DNA from: Paenibacillus sp. HW567
GTDB taxonomy: Bacteria > Bacillota > Bacilli > Paenibacillales > Paenibacillaceae
Direction: 5' to 3'
NCBI RefSeq assembly: GCF_000374185.1
Contig: NZ_KB910518.1
Span: forward strand, 5,660,886-5,724,885
Length of the DNA: 64,000 nucleotides
A program made the translations under genes and the position numbers. The number at the start of each line of letters is the position of its first letter. Within the stretch, counting starts at the first letter, position 1. Under the pieces are notes generated by a model. It saw only the letters and a program-made list of their open reading frames with translations, did no database searches and was not told where the DNA came from. This document shows positions 1-7,671 of the stretch, piece after piece.

Positions 1-1
1 G

Positions 2-943
2 CGCATTGACTGGGGCGGAGCTTTCACCCTCGTGGGAGCAATTATCTGCCTGATGTTCGCACTGGAGCTGGGCGGCAACCAATATGCGTGGGATTCGGCG
101 GTGATTCTCGGTCTGTTCGGCGGTTTTGCCGTATTGCTGGTGGCCTTTCTCTTAATTGAGCGGGTTGCGCCGGAGGCGGTCATCTCCTTCAGTATGTTCC
201 GCAAAAGATTGTTCGCCACAAGCAGTCTGCTCGCTTTCTTCTACGGCTCGGCCTTTATCGTAGCAACGGTATACATCCCGATCTATGTACAGGGGGTATT
301 CGGCGGCTCGGCGACCAACTCGGGGCTGATCCTGATGCCGATGATGATCGGCTCGGTTATCGGCAGCCAGGCCGGAGGACTGCTGACCACCAAAACCAGC
401 TTCCGCAATATCATGCTCTTGTCCGCTGTCTTTTTTGTGGCAGGTGTGTTCTCATTAAGCACATTATCTCCAGATACCTCCCGGCTGATGCTTAATGTCT
501 TTATGGCGCTGACCGGGTTCGGCGTAGGCTTCTCTTTCTCGGTGCTCAGCATGTCTTCCATTCATAATTTCGAGATGCGCCAGCGCGGTTCGGCCACTTC
601 GACCAGCACCTTCATGCGCTCACTCGGCATGACGCTGGGCATTACCATCTTCGGGATTATTCAGCGCAACAGCTTCACGAATCAGCTCAGCGATGCCTTC
701 GGAAGCAATGCGGACACCTCGGCGTTCGGAAATCCGCGCGCAGCCCTGACCCCGGAAGCCAGAGCGCAGATTCCCGCTCCGGTGCTGGAAAAGATCACAA
801 ACGCCTTGTCCGGCTCCGTTGCCCATACCTTTTTGTGGGCGCTGGTTCCGGCCGTGCTGGCCTTTGTTTTTGTCCTGCTGATGCCGGGTGACCGCTTGAC
901 GATTCACCGCAAAGCACCTCAGCAGGCCGGCCGGCAGGAGTAA
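2..943 (+). CDS. MFS multidrug exporter, DHA2 family (5' end outside window)
   Basis: The reading frame is open from base 2, so the true start lies upstream of the window. The visible 313 residues begin with Arg-Ile-Asp-Trp-Gly-Gly, which resembles the loop before the middle helices of the 14-helix EmrB/QacA (DHA2) exporters. About eight hydrophobic segments follow. The last cytoplasmic tail is short and basic. Family members expel drugs or other amphipathic compounds in exchange for protons. The PadR-type regulator starts 7 bases downstream, which is a common exporter-regulator pairing and suggests a two-gene operon with self-control. The substrate cannot be told from sequence. Confidence 0.85.
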   Translation, partial: RIDWGGAFTLVGAIICLMFALELGGNQYAWDSAVILGLFGGFAVLLVAFLLIERVAPEAVISFSMFRKRLFATSSLLAFFYGSAFIVATVYIPIYVQGVFGGSATNSGLILMPMMIGSVIGSQAGGLLTTKTSFRNIMLLSAVFFVAGVFSLSTLSPDTSRLMLNVFMALTGFGVGFSFSVLSMSSIHNFEMRQRGSATSTSTFMRSLGMTLGITIFGIIQRNSFTNQLSDAFGSNADTSAFGNPRAALTPEARAQIPAPVLEKITNALSGSVAHTFLWALVPAVLAFVFVLLMPGDRLTIHRKAPQQAGRQE

Positions 944-950
944 TCCGGCC

Positions 951-1511
951 ATGTCGATGAAGCTGTTAATTCTCGGCCTGCTGCTGGAGCGGAACATGCA
1001 CCCCTATGAGATCAACCTTGTCATGAAGGAACGGATGATGGACCAGATCATGAAGCTGCAGACGGGTTCACTCTATTATGCGGTGGATAAGCTTGCTCTG
1101 GACGGTCATATTGAGGCTGTCGAGGTTATCCGCAGCAGCGACCGCCCCGATAAAACCATCTACCGCATTACGGATAAAGGCAAGGCGCTATTCGAGCAGC
1201 TAATTATGCAGCAGATCAAAAACACCGATCTTGTCTACCAGCCGCTCTACACAGCGCTTTCGCTCGCCCGCCATATTGATCAGGGCAAGGTCGAGAGGCT
1301 GCTGGAGGAGCGCATCCGTGAAACCGAGCATCAGGTGAATTACGCTTATCAGGTGTACGAGGAGCACATTTCCATTGTCCCCCGCTCTGCGTTGCACCTG
1401 ATGTACGGCAGATACGAGCATACCCTTACGGAGCTGAAGTGGCTGAAACGGCTCTACGAGGATGTATCCGCACGAAAGCTGAATGATGTCGGCACTCCGC
1501 TTGATTTATAG
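951..1511 (+). CDS. PadR family transcriptional regulator
   Basis: The protein has 186 residues. Residues 1-85 form a PadR winged helix (Leu-Ile-Leu-Gly-Leu-Leu start, then the Gly-Ser-Leu-Tyr-Tyr-Ala signature that precedes the wing). Residues 90-175 are a helical dimerisation region of the Vir (PadR C-terminal) type. PadR proteins are mostly repressors of neighbouring exporter or detoxification genes and are released by small phenolic or drug-like ligands. The gene follows the DHA2 exporter by 7 bases and has a GGCAGGAG ribosome site inside the exporter's last codons, so the two are probably co-transcribed. The ligand is unknown. Confidence 0.88.
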   Translation: MSMKLLILGLLLERNMHPYEINLVMKERMMDQIMKLQTGSLYYAVDKLALDGHIEAVEVIRSSDRPDKTIYRITDKGKALFEQLIMQQIKNTDLVYQPLYTALSLARHIDQGKVERLLEERIRETEHQVNYAYQVYEEHISIVPRSALHLMYGRYEHTLTELKWLKRLYEDVSARKLNDVGTPLDL

Positions 1512-1625
1512 CACACGCTTAGAAGCGGCTGGGCTTTCCTTGAATGGGGCGTACGTGTCAGCGGGCAATATACAACTTTATATCAGGCTGGGCTGACCCT
1601 GAAGTGTTCGAATTAGAGCGGCCCT

Positions 1626-1674
1626 AAAAAGACCTCAAAATCCACTTAAAGTGGAGGATGAGGTCTTTTTTTTA
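1626..1674 (+). terminator. Rho-independent terminator after the exporter/padR pair
   Basis: Nested stem: AAGACCTCA pairs with TGAGGTCTT and TCCACT pairs with AGTGGA, followed by a run of nine T. The rest of the 1512-1853 gap shows no gene and no clear promoter. Confidence 0.88.
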
Positions 1675-1853
1675 TTGCTAAATTCCTTTTTCAAAGTAGG
1701 GATTAACGCTCCAAAAAAATGACTTTTTGGACAGTCCATCATATTTATGTGAGAGTAAATCCGTGTTCCTGTGGCGATAAAAAATACCATGCAGGCTTCA
1801 GAAGATGTACAATATTTACTGAGCTGTCATTACTCTGTCATGGAGGGATATTA

Positions 1854-2831
1854 GTGTTGAAAACGCTGCCGCTGAACAAAAGAGGAATCCCCGCCAGCCG
1901 GATTGCCCTGGGATGCATGGGCCTTGGCGGAGGCTGGGACCACGAACCGATTACTGCCGAAAATGTGAAGCAGGGACACGAGGCGGTGGAAGCCGCGCTT
2001 GAAATCGGGATTAACTTTTTTGACCACGCCGATATTTATACCCGCGGGAAGGCCGAGAAGGTGTTCGGACACATTTTCAAAGACCGTCCGGGCCTGCGTG
2101 AAGAGATCATTCTTCAATCCAAATGCGGAATCCGGCTGATGGAGCCGGGCGACCTCTCCAATGTATTTGATTTCTCCAAGGAGCATATCCTGAGCAGCGT
2201 CGATGGAACCCTCTCGCGGCTCGGCACAGAGTACATTGATATTCTCCTGCTCCACCGTCCCGATCCGCTCATGGACCCCGAGGAAGTAGCCGGGGCGCTG
2301 CACCAGCTCAAGGCCGCAGGCAAGGTGCGCCATTTCGGGGTCTCCAATATGAGCGCGGCCCAGATCAAGCTGCTGCAGGCTTACTGCGATGAGCCGTTCA
2401 TCGTCAATCAGTTGCACATGAGCCTGGCCAAGATCAGTTGGCTCGATGCTGTAATCAGCGTCAACCGCGAGCCCTGGAAGGAAATCACCTTCCCGGAGGG
2501 CACCATTGAGCACTGCCGCACAGAGAATATCCAGCTTCAGGCCTGGGGCCCGCTGGCCCAAGGAATATTCAGCGGACGCTCCCTGGAAGGGCAGCCGGAC
2601 AATATCGTGAACACAGCGGCCATGGTCAAGACGCTGGCCGAGGAGAAGAGCACCACCCCTGAAGCGATTGTGCTCGCCTGGCTCATGACTCACCCGGCTG
2701 CAATCCAGCCGGTTATCGGTACAGTCAACCCGCAGCGGATCGCCGCCTGCAAGGATGCGGACAAGCTGGAGCTGTCCCGCAAGGAATGGTACGACCTGTA
2801 CGTCAGCTCGCGCGGCGGGAAGCTGCCTTGA
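1854..2831 (+). CDS. Aldo/keto reductase
   Basis: NAD(P)H-dependent oxidoreductase of the aldo/keto reductase superfamily, about 325 residues with this start. The catalytic tetrad is visible: Asp and Tyr in FDHADIY, Lys in LQSKCG and His in LLLHRPDP. The C-terminal half has the NADPH-binding QPVIGTVNP segment. The overall pattern is closest to the YcsN/YdhF-type reductases of Bacillus and enterics. I chose GTG at 1854 because GGAGGG lies at 1842-1847, six bases before it. TTG at 1857 is almost equally good. Longer in-frame starts upstream lack a ribosome site and add a non-homologous leader. The physiological substrate is unknown. The gene stands alone, with its own terminator. Confidence 0.85.
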   Translation: MLKTLPLNKRGIPASRIALGCMGLGGGWDHEPITAENVKQGHEAVEAALEIGINFFDHADIYTRGKAEKVFGHIFKDRPGLREEIILQSKCGIRLMEPGDLSNVFDFSKEHILSSVDGTLSRLGTEYIDILLLHRPDPLMDPEEVAGALHQLKAAGKVRHFGVSNMSAAQIKLLQAYCDEPFIVNQLHMSLAKISWLDAVISVNREPWKEITFPEGTIEHCRTENIQLQAWGPLAQGIFSGRSLEGQPDNIVNTAAMVKTLAEEKSTTPEAIVLAWLMTHPAAIQPVIGTVNPQRIAACKDADKLELSRKEWYDLYVSSRGGKLP

Positions 2832-2838
2832 GCTTTGT

Positions 2839-2877
2839 GGAGGCTGCCCCCTTGGTATGGGGCGGCCTCCTTTGTTT
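2839..2877 (+). terminator. Terminator of the aldo/keto reductase
   Basis: GGAGGCTGCCCC pairs with GGGGCGGCCTCC, followed by TTTGTTT. Confidence 0.75.
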
Positions 2878-2881
2878 CGGC

Positions 2882-3119
2882 AACGGCATTTCTGCCGTTG
2901 CTGGCTGGCCTGCGGCCGCGTAGGGCGTGAATAACTGCATTCCTGCCGTTATTCCAGCACCCACGGACGCTCACGACCGATTTAACGGCATTTCTGCCGC
3001 TATTCCAGCACCCACGGACGCTCACGGCCGATTTAACGGCATTTCTACCGTTATTCTACCATTTTCGTCCTATCACGCCCAATTTTACGGCATTTTTGCC
3101 GTTATTCTCCCACTCTCGG
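2882..3119. repeat. 51-bp palindrome array 1, left part
   Basis: Five repeat units start at 2882, 2933, 2984, 3035 and 3086, exactly 51 bases apart. Each starts with a short palindrome of the form AACGGCATTTCTGCCGTT (some arms carry one or two changes). A related spacer of about 33 bases follows, roughly TATTCCAGCACCCACGGACG then CTCACG. The spacers resemble each other, so this is not a CRISPR. The array is cut at 3119 by the IS element and resumes at 4532. Confidence 0.9.
3109..3119 (+). repeat. Target-site duplication, left copy
   Basis: CCCACTCTCGG directly precedes the IS element. The identical 11 bases follow it at 4532-4542. Removing the element plus one copy restores the 51-bp period exactly. 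Confidence 0.85.
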
Positions 3120-4531
3120 ATGGCGTAAAGTAAGTTGTGTACCAAGATTTGGAGCCTAGTCAGGCAACAAAAAAGTAGGGTATCCTCGGGATTGCGAAAC
3201 CACCAAGGAGGAACCCTACTCGATGACTATTTTACCCGAAAACCAGCTGAATAATCTATTTGAAAATCTTGTCACTCAATTTGTGAAAAACAACATGGAA
3301 TCCATTATGCGCGCCGAAATCCAGGCGTTTATGTCCAGCGATGAAGCGGGTACGCGCAATAGCCGCAACGGATACTACACGCGAAACCTGCACACGAAAT
3401 ACGGAAACCTGGAGGATCTGGAGGTCCCCCGCGACCGCCAGGGTCTCTTCCAAACTCAGATGTTTGAGCCGTACCAACGTCGGGACGGGTGGCTCGAGGA
3501 GGCGGTAATCCAGATGTACAAAAGCGGTATGGGTACGCGGGACGTCGCCCGGTTCATTGAAAGCATGTTCGGCAGCCATTACTCTCCTACGACTGTCAGC
3601 AACATTACCGCTACCGTCCTTGACGATATCCACCAGTGGCAGAAACGGACGCTAAGCAAGCGCTACTCTGTGATCTATCTGGACGGACTGTACGTGAAGC
3701 TCAAACGCGGCACCGTTTGTGGCGAAGTGGTCTATTTTGCGATGGGCATCGACGAAGAGGGACAACGTCAAATCCTCGGGTTCTACGTCGGCGGTCAAGA
3801 GAGTTCGAACGGCTGGCGGGAGGTCCTTAAAGACCTGTACAACCGTGGAGCTCAGGAAGTACTGTTGGGTGTGTTTGACGGGCTTCCCGGACTGGATGCG
3901 GCCTTTAAAGAAACGTACCCGCAGGCGGATGTGCAGCATTGTGTCGTGCACAAAGTGCGAGCCACATTCCCAAAAATCCGAATCGAGCACAAAACCGATG
4001 TGATTGAAGCGCTGAAGACAGTGTATACCGCACCGGATGAGGAAGTGGCCCGGGCTACTTTTGATACGGTCAAGGCCAAGTGGAACAAGCTGTATCCAAA
4101 GGAAATGAAGTCTTGGGAGGAACAGTTGTCAACACTCCTAACGTTCTACAAATATCCGGAATCCATTCGCAAAGCGATCTACACGTCGAACCCCATTGAG
4201 CGAATGAACAAGGAAATCCGTAAGCGCCTCAAACCCATGAACAGTTTGACGAATATGGATGCGGCCGAGAAAATCGTGTATCTAGAAATGCTAGACTACA
4301 ATGAGCGTCAAACAGACCGGGTTGTCCCTGGCTTTGGTATGGATACTGTTAAAAAGAAGTTAAATGAGCTATTTGAAGCGCGCTACCCTTCTTTACCCAC
4401 ACCCGGAGAGGAATAGCTGATAAATCCTGTTTCTGGGGGGCGGGGTTCCCCCTCCCCCCAGAAACACCTATGCCCCAATCCGTAACCCAGGGGAAGTACT
4501 TCTACTCTTTTACACAAACTTCTTGACGCTA
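3120..4531 (+). mobile_element. IS256-family insertion sequence inside repeat array 1
   Basis: The element is about 1.41 kb and complete. Imperfect terminal inverted repeats lie at 3121-3141 (starting TGGCGTAAAG) and 4511-4531 (reverse complement starting TAGCGTCAAG), with 16 of 21 positions matching. One intact transposase gene fills the interior. An 11-bp direct repeat flanks it. The family usually makes 8-9 bp duplications, so two of the bases may be chance identity at the element ends. The intact gene and clean target duplication suggest a recent and possibly active insertion. Confidence 0.9.
3223..4416 (+). CDS. IS256 family transposase
   Basis: The 397-residue transposase is of normal length for the mutator/IS256 group. 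The DDE triad can be placed at Asp154 (IYLDGLYVK), Asp219 (GVFDGLPG) and Glu326 (SNPIERMNKEIR). The conserved Cys-His pair (DVQHCVVHKVR) lies near residues 239-240. AAGGAGG is about 10 bases before the ATG. The reading frame has no frameshift or internal stop. It catalyses copy-out/paste-in transposition of its own element, and nothing else is carried between the inverted repeats. Confidence 0.96.
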   Translation: MTILPENQLNNLFENLVTQFVKNNMESIMRAEIQAFMSSDEAGTRNSRNGYYTRNLHTKYGNLEDLEVPRDRQGLFQTQMFEPYQRRDGWLEEAVIQMYKSGMGTRDVARFIESMFGSHYSPTTVSNITATVLDDIHQWQKRTLSKRYSVIYLDGLYVKLKRGTVCGEVVYFAMGIDEEGQRQILGFYVGGQESSNGWREVLKDLYNRGAQEVLLGVFDGLPGLDAAFKETYPQADVQHCVVHKVRATFPKIRIEHKTDVIEALKTVYTAPDEEVARATFDTVKAKWNKLYPKEMKSWEEQLSTLLTFYKYPESIRKAIYTSNPIERMNKEIRKRLKPMNSLTNMDAAEKIVYLEMLDYNERQTDRVVPGFGMDTVKKKLNELFEARYPSLPTPGEE

Positions 4532-4680
4532 CCCACTCTCGGCTCCTCACGCCCGATTTAACGGCATATCTTCCGTTATTCCAGCACACATGGCCGATCA
4601 CGACCGATTTAACGGCATTTCTACCGTTATTCTTCCGTTTCCGTCCTCTCACGCCCAATTTAACGGCATTTCTGCCGTTA
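4532..4680. repeat. 51-bp palindrome array 1, right part
   Basis: Continues the array after the IS element. Palindromes start at 4560, 4611 and 4662, again exactly 51 bases apart, with the same spacer type. The array loses similarity after about 4680. Bases 4532-4542 are the second copy of the target duplication. Confidence 0.88.
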
Positions 4681-4735
4681 TTTCACCCGCCCCCAGCCGC
4701 GTCTCCTCCTTACTCCTGCTATTCCACCTGGTACC

Positions 4736-4783
4736 ACAGCCAGCACTACAGCTAGCACTACAGCTAGCACTACAGCCACCTCT
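4736..4783. repeat. 12-bp tandem repeat
   Basis: About four copies of ACAGC(C/T)AGCACT, the last diverging. It lies between the palindrome array and the matrix operon promoter. No coding role is evident. Confidence 0.7.
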
Positions 4784-4797
4784 TCAACATCACACCG

Positions 4798-4817
4798 ATG
4801 TTCTTTATAAAGAACAT
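4798..4817. promoter_or_regulatory. Candidate SinR operator 1 (perfect 20-bp palindrome)
   Basis: ATGTTCTTTATAAAGAACAT is a perfect palindrome of two facing GTTCTTT elements. The published SinR-box consensus in Bacillus subtilis is GTTCTYT. It lies about 190 bases before the tapA-like gene, and a SinR gene lies 3.6 kb downstream. Assignment to SinR is inference from the consensus match and the context. Confidence 0.7.
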
Positions 4818-4947
4818 TTTGTGTAATTTAGCGATATCGCCAGATAATGGCCGATAACCAATCATTTCCGTACATTATTGCGAACATTTAGACGAAATCA
4901 ACATTTTCTTTTTGCCCGGCAGGCAGTGTATGATTTGCTTACGATAT

Positions 4948-4965
4948 CGTTCTTAATAAAGAACG
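4948..4965. promoter_or_regulatory. Candidate SinR operator 2
   Basis: CGTTCTTAATAAAGAACG is a second copy of the facing GTTCTT pattern, 150 bases after the first. A plausible -10 hexamer (TATGAT, 4929-4934) lies just upstream with only a weak -35, so a repressor here would block transcription start or early elongation. Confidence 0.65.
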
Positions 4966-5010
4966 AATATAACGAATTATTAATTGGAAGCCATGAGAGG
5001 GGGCCCGCCT

Positions 5011-6348
5011 TTGTACCCCAGATCCGCCAAACGGCGTAAAAGAAAACATAGTAAAATCGGTCTGCGCATGCTGCAATCCGGTATGGCTGCATCCGTTCTT
5101 CTGCTCTATACCTCCGGCCAGGTCGGCAGCACCTACGGAGAGTTCACCACATCCCGGCAGCAGGATAGCACCATTGAGCTGTGCTCCGTATTCCCGGGCC
5201 AGATTGAGCAGTTGCTGTCGGCATTCGCCGGGCATATCCAGAAAATCATCGAACTCAAAGCTTCTCTTCGCAGCTACAGCACTACAGGAGATTACAGCGC
5301 TCCTTCGGGTACCCCTGAAATTTCAGCGGATGAGCTTGATCAGGCTGCGGCCCGCATTAACGGACAGATTTCCGCCGCGAATTCCGAAATGTCCCTATTA
5401 GACAATCAACTCAGCTTGAATAGCGGAGTCTGGCAGCAGCTTTTGCAGGAAGTAAGCAGCGCGGCGGCGATTCTGAACCAGCTTGGCGGGTACATGGTTA
5501 ATCTCGAACCGAACTGCCTGGAAATCCGTGACTCGCAGGCTTTTGAGCAGCTTCAGCTAAGCGCCGGCTACAGCGGGATTTTGTCCGAATCACTGACGGG
5601 TGCTCTCAACGGAATCGTGAAATATCTCAGCTCCATTCGCCAAATCGGCAGCACACTGCCGGAGGGCAACCCCGACCGGATGCTGCTGCGCCAGGAGAGC
5701 TTCGGTTTTCCCGCTGAAGAGCCGATTATTTCCTTCGTAGCCAAGGCATATGATGCGGACTCCCAGGTATCTCCCGTATTGCAGGCCACTTATGAGCAAC
5801 TGTATACGGATCTGACCGCCACCAAGAGCAGCCTGTCCTCCGCAGTGGGCAGCTTACAGAATCAGCTAACTCAAATCGCGGACGCCAAAGCCAAGCTGCA
5901 GGAAAAAGCCCTGGCCGAAGAAAAGAAACGTCTCGAGCTGGAAAAGAAAAAGCAGGAAGAAGCCGCCGAAGCGCTCAAGCAGAAGGAAGACAGCGACAAG
6001 GATGGCGGCGACAAAACAGTAGAGCCTCCTGAAGACAAGCAACCAGTGAAGGACAGAGATAAGGAGAAGCCGATCCCCACAGAGGAGGCCACTTCACCGG
6101 ACCAGAGAGACGGCAAGCCTGCCGCTGAAACTCCGGGCCATGAAGTCATCCCGACAGCAACTCCCGGGGACAGTGTTCCAGAAGCGGGACCTGCGGCAAC
6201 TCCAGGGAATAGCGCACCAGCAGCAGCACCCCCGACACCGACACCGTCACCGACACCGACATCAGCGTCCGCTCCAGATCAAGCTATTACTCCTAGTGTT
6301 GCTCCTGTTCCTACCCCAGATCCCGAATCCAGTAAAGGCGGCGAATAA
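5011..6348 (+). CDS. tapA: TapA-like TasA fibre assembly/anchoring protein
   Basis: Secreted protein of about 445 residues encoded directly before sipW and two TasA-type genes, the position of tapA in Bacillus subtilis. A Lys/Arg-rich N-terminus leads into one hydrophobic segment (residues about 20-35). STYGEFTTSRQQDSTIELC follows, recalling the start of mature TapA. Residues about 60-310 are largely helical with heptad character. Residues 300-330 are a charged Lys/Glu coiled coil, and the last 120 residues are a Pro/Thr/Ala-rich tail. It is much longer than Bacillus TapA (about 250 residues), so homology rests on context, the leader and the acidic tail. I chose TTG at 5011 because AGAGGGGG ends 7 bases before it. 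TTG 4984 and ATG 4993 are in-frame alternatives without a good ribosome site. Confidence 0.65.
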   Translation: MYPRSAKRRKRKHSKIGLRMLQSGMAASVLLLYTSGQVGSTYGEFTTSRQQDSTIELCSVFPGQIEQLLSAFAGHIQKIIELKASLRSYSTTGDYSAPSGTPEISADELDQAAARINGQISAANSEMSLLDNQLSLNSGVWQQLLQEVSSAAAILNQLGGYMVNLEPNCLEIRDSQAFEQLQLSAGYSGILSESLTGALNGIVKYLSSIRQIGSTLPEGNPDRMLLRQESFGFPAEEPIISFVAKAYDADSQVSPVLQATYEQLYTDLTATKSSLSSAVGSLQNQLTQIADAKAKLQEKALAEEKKRLELEKKKQEEAAEALKQKEDSDKDGGDKTVEPPEDKQPVKDRDKEKPIPTEEATSPDQRDGKPAAETPGHEVIPTATPGDSVPEAGPAATPGNSAPAAAPPTPTPSPTPTSASAPDQAITPSVAPVPTPDPESSKGGE

Positions 6349-6350
6349 AC

Positions 6351-6947
6351 ATGTCGATCAAAAAAATAATCAGCACCACCCTATCCACGCTGATGTTCCT
6401 GATTTTTCTGCTCCTGGTGGTTGCCGTAGTGATCTCTAAAGCCTCGGGCGGCGAGCCGGCCTTCTTCGGCTATCAGATCAAAACCGTCCTCTCCGGCTCT
6501 ATGGAGCCGGGCATTCACACCGGTTCCATCGTAGCCATCAAGCCGGGCGGCGATATGACCCGTTTTCAGAAGGGGGACGTCATTACGTTCATTAATCAGG
6601 AGAACCTCCTGATCACCCACCGCATTGTGGATGCCACGACCAACAGCGCCACTGGCGAGGCTGCCTATACAACCAAGGGCGATAATAACGACGCAGCGGA
6701 TTCAGGAACCGTCAGTTCGACCAATGTCGTCGGGCAATACACCGGAGTGACCGTTCCTTACGTGGGATATGCGATGAACTTCGCGGTGTCCAAGGCGGGC
6801 AGCGTGATGCTGATGATCATACCGGGATTGCTGCTGCTGCTCTACGCGCTTTTCACCTCCTGGAAGGCCGTTGCCGCACTGGAAAAGAAAAACGCCGAGA
6901 ACGCAAGCGCCGGAGCCCCGGAAACTTTGCCCAAAGCGCTGCAATGA
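6351..6947 (+). CDS. sipW: Signal peptidase I of SipW type
   Basis: The 198-residue membrane protease is of the ER/archaeal-like S26B class. An N-terminal membrane anchor spans about residues 10-30. The catalytic Ser50 is in SGSMEP, and His90 (LLITHRIVD) replaces the Lys used by ordinary bacterial signal peptidases. A TKGDNNDAAD region and a C-terminal membrane helix (about 155-175) follow. In Bacillus, SipW cleaves the signal peptides of TapA and TasA and is needed for biofilm. Here it starts 2 bases after the tapA-like stop codon and precedes two TasA-type genes, which are its likely substrates. Confidence 0.95.
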   Translation: MSIKKIISTTLSTLMFLIFLLLVVAVVISKASGGEPAFFGYQIKTVLSGSMEPGIHTGSIVAIKPGGDMTRFQKGDVITFINQENLLITHRIVDATTNSATGEAAYTTKGDNNDAADSGTVSSTNVVGQYTGVTVPYVGYAMNFAVSKAGSVMLMIIPGLLLLLYALFTSWKAVAALEKKNAENASAGAPETLPKALQ

Positions 6948-7010
6948 CAGGTTGTCCTCTCCCGTTTACGAAACGCGGAGCACAATAGATAACGATTTTG
7001 CCTATTACAA

Positions 7011-7019
7011 AAAGAACAT
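7011..7019. promoter_or_regulatory. Possible SinR half-site before the first tasA
   Basis: AAAGAACAT is identical to one arm of the palindrome at 4798-4817. It lies 19 bases before the tasA start codon, in the only sizeable gap (90 bases) of the operon. A single half-site is weak evidence. Confidence 0.35.
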
Positions 7020-7037
7020 TGAGAGAGGGATGAACAA

Positions 7038-7634
7038 ATGAACATCAAAAAAACACTGGGACTCGGCGTTGTCTCGGCAGCGCTTGGCCTGACCCTGGTC
7101 GGCGGGGGAACCTTCGCTTACTTCAGCGACACTGCATCAAGTTCTGCTTCTTTTAACAACGGAACTTTGAGCTTGACTTCTGATCCCGCTGTCATCGTCG
7201 ATCTCAGCAATCTGAAGCCGGGAGATTTGATCACCAGAGATTTCAAGCTGAAAAATGACGGCTCGCTGGATATTCCCAAGGTATTGCTGAAGACCGCCTC
7301 CGTAGTGACGGATACGAACAACAACAACGGAAACCACAATCTCAAGGATGATATTATCGTTACCTTCCTGAATAACAACGACAAAAAACAGCCGGAAATC
7401 CTGGTCATCTCCCTGGCCGATCTGGAGAGCGAAACCCCCGATCTGGTCGCCAGAAAGATACTCGGCACGATCCTGGGCGGTGAGAAATCAGGAATTAAAG
7501 CGGGCACCGAGGATAAGCTGACTGTGCAATTCGCCTTCAAGGAAACCTTCCAGCCGCAGAACTATTACCAGGGCGACAAGCTGAAGCTCACCTGGAACTT
7601 CGAAGCCAGCCAAGGGGCCGGCGAGTTTAAATAA
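7038..7634 (+). CDS. tasA: TasA/camelysin family matrix fibre protein, copy 1
   Basis: The 198-residue secreted protein is of the CotN/TasA/camelysin family (Pfam Peptidase_M73 name). The signal peptide starts MNIKKTLGLGVVSAALGLTL and ends before the family hallmark GGTFAYFSDT. A beta-sandwich follows with NGTLSLT, LSNLKPGD and the C-terminal LTWNFEA strand. TasA subunits are processed by SipW and assemble into extracellular fibres of the biofilm matrix. GAGAGGG precedes the ATG. It lies third in the tapA-sipW-tasA-tasA order. A protease role was once proposed for camelysin, but no zinc motif is visible here. Confidence 0.92.
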   Translation: MNIKKTLGLGVVSAALGLTLVGGGTFAYFSDTASSSASFNNGTLSLTSDPAVIVDLSNLKPGDLITRDFKLKNDGSLDIPKVLLKTASVVTDTNNNNGNHNLKDDIIVTFLNNNDKKQPEILVISLADLESETPDLVARKILGTILGGEKSGIKAGTEDKLTVQFAFKETFQPQNYYQGDKLKLTWNFEASQGAGEFK

Positions 7635-7671
7635 GCACACACACATTAAATAATCGAGGAGGATTCACATT

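Noticed and set aside
1719..1853. N-terminal extension of the aldo/keto reductase
   Set aside because: The extra 45 residues are Cys-rich and unlike the family, and there is no ribosome site at 1719. GGAGGG at 1842-1847 supports the later start.
2882..4680. CRISPR array
   Set aside because: The repeats are palindromes and the spacers are homologous to each other, not unique. The period is fixed at 51 bases and no cas genes are nearby.
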